In this document: piece by piece, positions 34,301 through 41,531 of the stretch | Position numbering within the stretch: the stretch's first letter is position 1 | How the letters are laid out: every line of letters begins with the position of its first letter | DNA from: Candidatus Dojkabacteria bacterium | GTDB taxonomy: Bacteria; Patescibacteria; Dojkabacteria; SC72; JAFGCJ01 | NCBI GenBank assembly: GCA_016932785.1 | Contig: JAFGCJ010000002.1 | Coordinates: 434,001-498,000, forward strand | DNA: 64,000 nucleotides | Direction of reading: 5' to 3' | Translations under genes and position numbers: made by a program | The notes under the pieces: model-generated | Database searches by the model: none | Seen by the model: only the letters and a program-made list of their open reading frames with translations | What the model was told of the DNA's origin: nothing

Positions 34301-35215
34301 ATGACTAGCAATAAAAACCCACGCGTGGCGAGAACGTATTCTCGCCGGAGCAGAACGCTGTCTATGGGTCTGCTCTGTGGACTTTTTCTTTTGGTTGTAA
34401 CAGCTTGCGTTTCACCAGTGTCAACAACATCACCGACCGAAGTGCCAATCGCGGCAAAGACTTCAACCGAGCAACCGGCTACATACGTTGCACCAACGAC
34501 CGAGTATTACTATGAGGTCAAGGTCACCGGCAAAGATAAGGAGGGGGTAACAATCTACCAAGAGTTCAAGCATCTGAGCTTGGACACTCCCTCTCGGCTA
34601 GAAGACAAACCCGTCCGGGTCGCTACCCTAGAGGTAGCACTGGTCAATACGGATGGCGGGTACAACCAGCCATACCAGGCTCTTCCAGTGTTTATCCTCC
34701 TCAGCGTGCAGAAATGGGAAGACGAAGACACTAGCATGCATCTCATGACAAAAGCCGAGGAAGTTAATCACACTGTGTCTTTTGGAGACATCCCCATAAC
34801 CCTTGCAGTGCTGAGGGTCATGGCAACAAAGAACGAGGAGACCATTGGAATACCAAGGCCTACTGACCCATCGGTCGAGACCGAGCCTCACTACGAGTGC
34901 GAGGTCCACATAGCCGGCTTCGACGAAATGGGCACTCAAGTGTATCGGCAGTACAAGTGGATGACAGCCGGTGCAACCGTCCAACTCGAGCCGAAACCTG
35001 AAGGAATGATAGAGCTCAGCGTTGCTATCAATAAATGCACTGAGGGGTACAACACCCCATGGCCCGAAGGATTACCGCGGTGGGTCAACTTCCAGATCAC
35101 CGACAAAGACAACAACACAACCCCTTACGGAGTCCAGGTCCTGTTATACCAACAATACTATAGTATTATCACAGACTCAAAGGAAGGTGATCTGAAAATC
35201 ACTCTCGATAAGTAA
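34301..35215 (+). CDS. Lipoprotein with two tandem related domains, compositionally foreign
   Basis: 304 residues from ATG 34301, preceded by a strong GGAGG site. Basic N-terminus, signal helix and lipobox LLVVTAC near residue 35, then a Thr/Ser/Pro linker and two repeated domains: residues ~68-140 (YEVKVTGKDKEGVTIYQEF ... YNQPYQALPVFILL) and ~197-267 (YECEVHIAGFDEMGTQVYRQY ... YNTPWPEGLPRWVNF). Function unknown. The coding sequence is visibly richer in G+C and uses codons (CGG, CGT, ACC, GAG) more evenly than neighbouring AT-rich genes, suggesting recent transfer. Confidence 0.72.
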   Translation: MTSNKNPRVARTYSRRSRTLSMGLLCGLFLLVVTACVSPVSTTSPTEVPIAAKTSTEQPATYVAPTTEYYYEVKVTGKDKEGVTIYQEFKHLSLDTPSRLEDKPVRVATLEVALVNTDGGYNQPYQALPVFILLSVQKWEDEDTSMHLMTKAEEVNHTVSFGDIPITLAVLRVMATKNEETIGIPRPTDPSVETEPHYECEVHIAGFDEMGTQVYRQYKWMTAGATVQLEPKPEGMIELSVAINKCTEGYNTPWPEGLPRWVNFQITDKDNNTTPYGVQVLLYQQYYSIITDSKEGDLKITLDK

Positions 35216-35246
35216 CCAACCCGATAATTCGCCCAGATCAGGAAAA

Positions 35247-35298
35247 TGGAGGACCCACAACACACCATGCTTTCATCGAAGCACTGTGGGCCCTCCAA
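35247..35298 (+). repeat. Large inverted repeat after the lipoprotein gene
   Basis: GGAGG-A-CCCACA (35248-35259) pairs with TGTGGG-CCCTCC (35285-35296), with a small inner hairpin (GCTT/AAGC). It lacks a U-run but is the likely 3' end or terminator of the foreign-looking gene. Confidence 0.55.
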
Positions 35299-35334
35299 TT
35301 CCAATAACCACAACAACAGCCCACGACCTTAGAC

Positions 35335-36114
35335 TCACCTACTCGCCCCACTGTAAAACCTCAATCCAAACCTCCAAAAAGTCTCCGCAAATACATTCCA
35401 CATCAAAGCGAGCCCTATTCCAACAATTCCATACCACCATTCTAATTTTCCTACCAATATTGCCGCCGGAACAGTAGATAAAAATGCCATAGGTATGCCC
35501 CAATAGAAAATTTCTTTCGACTTCCCCCATAAATCTACCGGATACTTTGTAAGCACAACAAGAGGACTTGCAACATGATCGAGATACGTCTCAGTAGTCC
35601 AAAACGCCAAAGAATTTACCATCAAAAAGATACACTTAACAATAGAGACACCGACAACAAGGGATAACACGACTCCAAACACTTCTAAAACACCAACTGT
35701 CAAATTCATCCCGCCAATATTTATTCCGACAAAAACCACACCAACCAATACATCAGAAATCCTGGAAACATCAGCCTCAAGATATGACACATAAAAAGAC
35801 GAGCCTACTGGCCTCAGCAAGACTTCGTCCAAACTTCCTGAATTAATTTTCGATTCAAGATTACTAATACCTGTACGATAAAGTACCCAGGCTAGCCCGT
35901 TTGATATGTAATAGAAACCAAGTATTAATATTGCTTCATTTTTCTTCCAACCTGCTATTTCATCTACATGTTCATAAGGCAAGGTTAAAACAACATACAT
36001 AATTCCTGTCATAAGAATCATGGAGAAAAGCCTAAAAAGCATGTCAAAACGATAGACAGCAAACTGTTTGAGATAAAGAACCACAAATTGTATCCATACT
36101 TTTATTTTCCTCAT
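35335..36114 (-). CDS. ABC-2 type transporter permease (DUF990-like)
   Basis: 259 residues from the ATG overlapping the upstream stop (ATGA at 36111-36114). Six hydrophobic segments. The segments TGIMYVVLTLPYEHVDEI and the SLDEVLLRPVGSSFYVSYLEADVSRI block (residues ~90-115) are typical of the paired ABC-2 permeases related to YfiM/ABC2_membrane_6. Works with the partner permease at 36111-36923 and a separate ATPase, which is not in the window. Substrate unknown. Confidence 0.8.
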   Translation of the reverse strand: MRKIKVWIQFVVLYLKQFAVYRFDMLFRLFSMILMTGIMYVVLTLPYEHVDEIAGWKKNEAILILGFYYISNGLAWVLYRTGISNLESKINSGSLDEVLLRPVGSSFYVSYLEADVSRISDVLVGVVFVGINIGGMNLTVGVLEVFGVVLSLVVGVSIVKCIFLMVNSLAFWTTETYLDHVASPLVVLTKYPVDLWGKSKEIFYWGIPMAFLSTVPAAILVGKLEWWYGIVGIGLALMWNVFAETFWRFGLRFYSGASR

Positions 36115-36923
36115 GCTCCTACAGACTCGTAATTTTTTATTCCCACACGAAACACAACCTGCAAAGCTGCATACTCTACAATTATCCATGCCATGCAGAT
36201 GATAAAGCCTCTGATAATCTCTTCATTTGAAATGAGCCCCTGAAAAACTTCAATTGGAAATGACACAACATATCTAAATGGCATAATCTTCGTTATCCCA
36301 AAGGCCCATGCGGGCAGTAACACTAAGGGAACAGTAATCCCTCCAAAAAGCCTATATGCTGACCAATAGACCGTGGAGAGTCCATCAAGTTTCACCCAAA
36401 ACAGCGCAAGATGCGCAAGAAACATATCAAGGTAAAATCTAACAAACGTCGCAAGTATAACGGCAACAAAAAAAAGACCAATATTGGATATCGTGACTTC
36501 AAACAAACCCTTCGACTGAAGTATAAACAGCCAGATAAACCAAAATGGGAGTAATGCCGCCAGTGTAACAACACGGTCAGACCAATCTGCACCGATTCTA
36601 AATCCAATAATACCTTTTGGCCACAGCAAATACTTAGTATATCGGCCTTCCCTAATCTCTTTACGAAGAGTATCAAATGTCCACGACCGTGTAATCCTAT
36701 TCATTAAGGCCGTCAGTAGATAGTAGCTTAGTATTTCGGCACCACTCATAACGAGGTCTGCGCTTTCCTGTGCCGTTACATACCACAATACCGACCAGAT
36801 AATAGGCTCCAAGATACCTGAGATTATCCAAACAATCAGTTTCAATCTATACACTGACCACATATCCAGCTTCAGAAGAAACACCGACCAGATATATTTT
36901 AGCTCAATTACTATCTTTCCCAT
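36111..36923 (-). CDS. ABC-2 type transporter permease, partner subunit
   Basis: 270 residues, six hydrophobic segments. RSWTFDTLRKEIREGRYTKYLLWPKGIIGFRIG (residues ~70-100) corresponds to the R-x-I-x-x-G-x-L/Y-x-x-x-L-x-x-P block of the same permease class. It begins 20 nt inside the 3' end of the 92-residue gene and overlaps the next permease by 4 nt, so the three are one operon. No Walker-motif subunit is present within the window. Confidence 0.8.
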   Translation of the reverse strand: MGKIVIELKYIWSVFLLKLDMWSVYRLKLIVWIISGILEPIIWSVLWYVTAQESADLVMSGAEILSYYLLTALMNRITRSWTFDTLRKEIREGRYTKYLLWPKGIIGFRIGADWSDRVVTLAALLPFWFIWLFILQSKGLFEVTISNIGLFFVAVILATFVRFYLDMFLAHLALFWVKLDGLSTVYWSAYRLFGGITVPLVLLPAWAFGITKIMPFRYVVSFPIEVFQGLISNEEIIRGFIICMAWIIVEYAALQVVFRVGIKNYESVGA

Positions 36924-37182
36924 TTTTCAATTCTTTCAACTTCCACATAAAAACCTTAGCCTTACTTTTTGCCTTAGGATAATCAAGTGCGAACATTAGC
37001 GCCTGTTCAAGAAGTGCCCTTTTCTCCTTCTTCGCCAATTTGATATAGAGTGATTTATGACTAAGATCATTCAGCTTTAATGCCAGCCGATAACCATAAT
37101 CTTGAAACTCATGGGAAACATATTTATGACGGTCAAACAGCTCCTTCTGCTGTTTCTTTAGAAGGTCCTTTACTTTCTTCAT
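36904..37182 (-). CDS. Small basic helical protein, unknown function
   Basis: 92 residues, 30% Lys/Arg, no transmembrane segment; fully helical (KKVKDLLKKQQKELFDRHK, SHEFQDYGYRLALKLND, LAKKEKRALLEQALMFALDYP). Similar small proteins accompany CPR operons but I cannot name the family. It overlaps the permease gene by 20 nt and follows lysS in the same direction by 57 nt. Confidence 0.65.
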   Translation of the reverse strand: MKKVKDLLKKQQKELFDRHKYVSHEFQDYGYRLALKLNDLSHKSLYIKLAKKEKRALLEQALMFALDYPKAKSKAKVFMWKLKELKNGKDSN

Positions 37183-37239
37183 ATAGCATATTCTCTCAAA
37201 AAGAGTACCCTAATAACAAGCACCGAATCCAAAAACAGA

Positions 37240-39129
37240 CTATTTATACAGCTTAAAATCCTTTGTCAGCTCGGTCACTATCTCACTATTTCCGCACAGT
37301 GCTACTCCCCAATACTCCATTTTTTCATGTTTACTATTTTCAATTGCAGCATTGAGATCATCGTCAGTTCTTGTCGTAAACATCTCCGAGGGATAATCCA
37401 CCATAATAACACTCTTATCTCTAGCCTCTTCTACAACCTTTTTTATATCTGCTTTCGAAGCTTTAAGTATTATTACCGGATATCTAGAGATTCCTCGGTG
37501 AATATTTCCCTCGGAATCAACATAGGCATTCCGCCCCATTATGTCTCCACCCCTACGTCCAACAGCAACATCCAGATGACCGACCACATTCATCGCTACA
37601 CCGATATCAAGATCATCTGCAACCACTACTGTAATCTTCTGATCATCATAAGGATATCTCTCCTCCGGTTTCTTTTCGACATCTTCTTTCTTTTTCATTA
37701 TAGGGAACCACAACACATCATCAATATTCTCCGTTTCAGTTAGCATCATTGCTATCCGTTCAATCCCAGGCCCAAGACCTGTCGTAGGAGGCATACCAAA
37801 TTCCATAGCCTCAAGGAAATCCATATCCATCGGATGTGCATCTTCCTCTCCCATCTCTTTCCTTCTTTGCTGTTCCTCAAACCTCTCACGAAGTTCAACC
37901 GGATCATTAAGCTCAGTCCAATTATCACCAGTCTCTATCCCTCCAATATAAAGCTCAAATCTTTCCACATACTTATCACTGCCGGGAATTCTTTTGCAAA
38001 GAGGCGATATTTCAACAGGATGACCGTAAACAATTGTAGGCTGGATCAATTCAGGACCTACGACGGCTTCCATATATACTACAAGAGCCTCGCCAACAGA
38101 GGGCTGTGGCTCAAGCTTTGCTTTCGTTAGGATCTCATTTGCTTCATCCTTTGTCATTTTGTCAAAGTCAAGACCAGTTTCCTCTCTTACAAGATCAACC
38201 ATCATAACCCTCCTCCACTCCTGATCAAAATTCACTTTCTCTCCCTTGATTGTATATTCAAACCGTTTAAATACATTCTCACAGATATACCTATACATCT
38301 CTTCCGTAAGGTCCATATTGTATTCATAGTTCTTATAGGCACTCATGGTTTCAAGCATGGAGAATTCAGGATTGTGGGCCCTATCAACACCCTCATTTCT
38401 GAATAGTCGCCCTATGGTAAAAACATTCTCAAAACCAGCAACAACTGCACGTTTCAAATAGAGCTCATTTGCAATAGCAAGATATACATCTACATCTAGG
38501 GCATTAATGTGAGTAATGAATGGCTCCGCATTAGTACCCCCATAGGTCGGTTGAAGGATAGGACAATCAACCTCAATGAAATCTCGATCCCAAAGGAATT
38601 CACGAATTGCCTTTTCTATTCCTGTACGTTTAAGTATTCTATCTCTAGCTTCTTCATTAAGAAGAAAATCCAGATATCTTCTGCGATATCGGGACTCAAC
38701 ATCCTTGAGACCTTTATTTTTTTCTGGCAAAGGTCTAACTGATTTAGTCAGAATCGAAATTTTCTCAGCCTCCACAGAAACCTCTCCGGTTTTACTTTTT
38801 ACCACGGTTCCTGTCGCATCGATGAAATCTCCGACATCATAGAGCTTTAACTGATCATTAATACCCTCCAGATCTTCTTTTCTCAGCATAACCTGTATAT
38901 CACCGGATTCATCACGTAATTTGATAAAACCTAGTTTCCCAAAATCTCTCCAGAACATGATTCTTCCAGCAACAGTAACCTTTTTACCCTGGTATTTAGA
39001 GTAATCACCGGTAATATCGCCGGCCATATCTGTCCGGCCAGACTTTGTAGCATACGGATCAATTCCGAGCTTACGAAAAGCTTCAGCTTTCTGAATTCTT
39101 TCTTCCATTATTTTTTCCAGCATTGCCAT
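37240..39129 (-). CDS. lysS: Lysine--tRNA ligase (class II) fused to C-terminal DUF2000-like domain
   Basis: 629 residues, ~130 longer than usual LysRS. N-terminal OB-fold anticodon domain (KVTVAGRIMFWRDFGKLGFIKL near 50), catalytic core with motif 2 (FENVFTIGRLFRNEGVDRAHNPEFSMLE near 240), IGGIETGDNWTELNDPVE near 395 and motif 3 GLGPGIERIAMML near 455. From about residue 508 a second domain begins (ITVVVADDLDIGVAMNVVGHL, GNIHRGISRYPVIILKAS, then YWGVALCGNSEIVTELT) that matches the DUF2000 pattern, which I recall as related in fold to Pth2 peptidyl-tRNA hydrolase. The fusion is in one open frame. A -10 box lies 6 nt before the ATG. Confidence 0.92.
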   Translation of the reverse strand: MAMLEKIMEERIQKAEAFRKLGIDPYATKSGRTDMAGDITGDYSKYQGKKVTVAGRIMFWRDFGKLGFIKLRDESGDIQVMLRKEDLEGINDQLKLYDVGDFIDATGTVVKSKTGEVSVEAEKISILTKSVRPLPEKNKGLKDVESRYRRRYLDFLLNEEARDRILKRTGIEKAIREFLWDRDFIEVDCPILQPTYGGTNAEPFITHINALDVDVYLAIANELYLKRAVVAGFENVFTIGRLFRNEGVDRAHNPEFSMLETMSAYKNYEYNMDLTEEMYRYICENVFKRFEYTIKGEKVNFDQEWRRVMMVDLVREETGLDFDKMTKDEANEILTKAKLEPQPSVGEALVVYMEAVVGPELIQPTIVYGHPVEISPLCKRIPGSDKYVERFELYIGGIETGDNWTELNDPVELRERFEEQQRRKEMGEEDAHPMDMDFLEAMEFGMPPTTGLGPGIERIAMMLTETENIDDVLWFPIMKKKEDVEKKPEERYPYDDQKITVVVADDLDIGVAMNVVGHLDVAVGRRGGDIMGRNAYVDSEGNIHRGISRYPVIILKASKADIKKVVEEARDKSVIMVDYPSEMFTTRTDDDLNAAIENSKHEKMEYWGVALCGNSEIVTELTKDFKLYK

Positions 39130-39135
39130 ATCAAT

Positions 39136-39141
39136 AGTATA
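39136..39141 (-). promoter_or_regulatory. lysS -10 box, leaderless spacing
   Basis: TATACT ends 6 nt before the lysS ATG, so transcription would start at about the A of the start codon. It lies just downstream of the terminator at 39154-39207. Confidence 0.45.
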
Positions 39142-39153
39142 CTAAATTTAGAC

Positions 39154-39207
39154 AACAAAAAGCCCCTCACCAATATTTACCAATTTTAGTAAACATTTGT
39201 GAAGGGC
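39154..39207 (-). terminator. Terminator ending the structured RNA upstream of lysS
   Basis: GCCCTTCAC pairs with GTGAGGGGC (one G-U), with an inner AATGTTTAC/GTAAATATT helix, followed by TTTTTGTTG on the minus strand. No U-run on the other strand. Confidence 0.75.
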
Positions 39208-39420
39208 GAAAATAGATTTCCACGAAATTCACACCAGTAACGCACCGGTGCAAAAACCACCTTCATTCCCCAAAATCATTACTGATTCAGGCTTCTAGGC
39301 TGCCGCCATCGATATGACAGCGATAGTCTTGGTTCTGTGTCGGGAACTCCCGTCCGATTCTACTTGCCAGGAACGTCATTTCGAAAAAAGGCTTTCTTTC
39401 GGAGGCTCAGGGAACTTTGT
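39208..39420 (-). ncRNA. Candidate structured non-coding RNA of unidentified class
   Basis: The 420-nt gap between lysS and the divergent 39548 gene is locally much richer in G+C and in inverted repeats than other intergenic regions, and ends in a minus-strand terminator. Helices visible: long-range GUUCCCUGAG (39415-39406) with UUUUGGGGAAU (~39275-39265); CGCUGUC/GAUGGCG near 39330-39310; CGGG-AGUU-CCCG near 39350-39340; CACCGGU-GCGU-UACUGGUG near 39250-39232. I could not match tmRNA, SRP RNA, T-box, lysine riboswitch or RNase P. 6S RNA is not excluded. The 5' end is approximate. The rest of the gap, to 39547, holds the promoter region of the next gene. Confidence 0.5.
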
Positions 39421-39507
39421 AAAAATCTAATTTCCTAATTTCACCATGCTTAAGAATCTCTTGTTTTGACTTTCACCTATCCCTTCATCGCCTAGTATTT
39501 TTTGTTG

Positions 39508-39513
39508 TATAAT
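39508..39513 (+). promoter_or_regulatory. -10 box of the 39548 gene
   Basis: TATAAT about 35 nt before the ATG, preceded by a weak -35. Confidence 0.4.
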
Positions 39514-39547
39514 GAATTTTAGCATAAGATAAGGAATACGGGCAACA

Positions 39548-40546
39548 ATGGGCATTATTTCAAAACTCACTTCAATACCACTAACACTTCTTTTTGTAAT
39601 TATTTTCGTCATTTCATTGCCACTAACACTTGTATTTTTCCCTTTAGGACGATTCATAACTAATCCCGATAATATAAATAAAACAATCGACAACACCAAC
39701 CTGGAAACATATTTTCTTGAAGAGACCGGGAACCTTATACTCGCCGACAAGATTGAGATAAATTTTCCGCTTTTAGACTCTGATACAGACAAATATCTTG
39801 CAACTGAAGACCTGACAAACTGGGCAAAACAAGAAAGACGGAACATCGTTAATTCGTTCTACGAAGCAGTTGAGGAAAATAAAGAATTTAATTATGAACT
39901 CAAGTACAAGGGAAAGCCAAATGTCTTTATAAAGATGCTCAACTCCGTTATTGATAAAGCATATACCACTCTACCTTTTTGCGACGAATCAATGGAAGTC
40001 CCTATAGATGAATTTGAACCACTTAGCTACGGATGTAAACTAAATACCTTCTTTATTCCAGATTCACTGTTTGAGGAGAAGTTCACAACAAATACCGTCG
40101 ATCTACCAGACCTGAAAATTGAGAAGGATAAGATGCAAACCCTTCACAACTATTATGTAATATTAAAGAACGCTCCAACCATTCTTGCAATTGTAACTAT
40201 TGTCTCATTTTTTCTAATTCTCCTTTTATCTCCAGTGAAATCGATAACCTCGAATCTTACAGGAATATATTGTCTGATTATGGGACTCTCTTCAATTACA
40301 TTTTGGCTGTTTTTTGCAAGCCAGATTGACAAATATCTTCCACTAGATTTTTCCGCAAGCGAAGACTTTAAAAGTATTGAAGAGCCTCTCAAAGAAATTA
40401 TTGGGAGATTCGCAGTCGAACTTCTTAACCAGATGAAAGCAGACGCGCTTATCCTAGCAATTACAACAGCTGCTATTGGTCTAATTACTATTATAGCAAC
40501 AAAACTGATGACCAAGCCTGCTGAATACTCTGACATCGAGGTCTAG
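39548..40546 (+). CDS. Hypothetical membrane protein
   Basis: 332 residues. One N-terminal transmembrane helix (about 10-35), a ~165-residue outer region with four Cys (FCDESM, YGCKL among them) rich in Asn, Asp and Glu, then three C-terminal helices (about 215-235, 240-262, 295-318). No known family recognised. The arrangement suggests a large extracytoplasmic domain between anchors. It stands between the structured RNA and glyQ, which has its own promoter. Confidence 0.6.
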   Translation: MGIISKLTSIPLTLLFVIIFVISLPLTLVFFPLGRFITNPDNINKTIDNTNLETYFLEETGNLILADKIEINFPLLDSDTDKYLATEDLTNWAKQERRNIVNSFYEAVEENKEFNYELKYKGKPNVFIKMLNSVIDKAYTTLPFCDESMEVPIDEFEPLSYGCKLNTFFIPDSLFEEKFTTNTVDLPDLKIEKDKMQTLHNYYVILKNAPTILAIVTIVSFFLILLLSPVKSITSNLTGIYCLIMGLSSITFWLFFASQIDKYLPLDFSASEDFKSIEEPLKEIIGRFAVELLNQMKADALILAITTAAIGLITIIATKLMTKPAEYSDIEV

Positions 40547-40646
40547 GATAAGAAGAAATTAAATCGAACTAACAACCGAGAAGATAATTGACACCGTGGA
40601 TCTATAAAGATTATCATCTTAACAATATTTATTATACACACAGAAG

Positions 40647-41531
40647 TTGAAGGCACTCACATTTCAGCAAATACTAGATAAACTACAAGACTACTGGGAA
40701 GAACAGGGTTGTATAATAACCCAGCCATACGGTCTTGAAGTAGGAGCAGGTACATCAAATCCTCACACATTCTTCCGCGTTCTTGGTCCTGAGCCCTGGA
40801 AAGTCGCATACGTTGAACCGTCAAGAAGACCTGATGATAGCAGATTTGGTGAAAATCCGTACAGAATGCAGCATTACTTCCAATTCCAGGTAATTCTTAA
40901 GCCGGCCCCACCGAACAACATTGATTTATACATGGGAAGCCTTGAGGCATTAGGAATCGAGACAGAAAAGCATGACATTCGTCTCGTAGAAGATAACTGG
41001 GAATCACCTTCTGTTGGAGCATGGGGACTTGGATGGGAAGTATGGCTTGATGGAATGGAAGTCTCGCAATATACATACTTTCAGCAGATGGGCGGACTCG
41101 ATCTAGACCCTATCCCCATAGAGATAACATACGGACCGGAGAGAATAGCAATGTATCTTCAAGAAGTTGATGACTTCAAAGACATAATGTGGAATGAAAA
41201 CGTAACCTACGGAGATATATTTGAAAGACAGGAATACTGGATGTCTGTTTTCAACATTGAAAAGGCTGATATCGAAAGGCATCAAACAATGTTCAAGCTT
41301 TTTCATGAGGAGGCACAAGACCAAATTGAAGAAGGTAATTATCTTGCTGCCTACGATAACCTTCTGAAGATGTCACACACATTTAATATTCTCGATGCTA
41401 GAGGTGCAGTAGGAATAAGCGAAAGAGCAAACACGTTTAGAAAGATGCTTCATCTATCATCTGAAATATCCTCTAAGTACCTGCAAGAAAGAAAACGACT
41501 AAATTATCCACTTATGAGCAAGAATGGCTGA
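40647..41531 (+). CDS. glyQ: Glycine--tRNA ligase alpha subunit
   Basis: 294 residues of the bacterial heterotetrameric GlyRS catalytic subunit: LTFQQILDKLQDYWEEQGCIITQPYGLEVGAGTSNP at the N-terminus, RRPDDSRFGENPYRMQHYFQFQVI near 55-75, EDNWESPSVGAWGLGWEVWLDGMEVSQYTYFQQ near 115-145 and GPERIAMYLQ near 165. Start is TTG (TTGAAGGCACTC); no ribosome-binding site, and a TTATAC box ends 9 nt before it, so probably leaderless. It overlaps glyS by 8 nt. Confidence 0.96.
   Translation: MKALTFQQILDKLQDYWEEQGCIITQPYGLEVGAGTSNPHTFFRVLGPEPWKVAYVEPSRRPDDSRFGENPYRMQHYFQFQVILKPAPPNNIDLYMGSLEALGIETEKHDIRLVEDNWESPSVGAWGLGWEVWLDGMEVSQYTYFQQMGGLDLDPIPIEITYGPERIAMYLQEVDDFKDIMWNENVTYGDIFERQEYWMSVFNIEKADIERHQTMFKLFHEEAQDQIEEGNYLAAYDNLLKMSHTFNILDARGAVGISERANTFRKMLHLSSEISSKYLQERKRLNYPLMSKNG

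Noticed and set aside
39154..39420. tmRNA, SRP RNA or lysine riboswitch for the RNA upstream of lysS
   Set aside because: No tRNA-like ends or tag ORF, no CCGGAAGGAAGC-type SRP loop, and no lysine-riboswitch core were seen. It is kept as unidentified.
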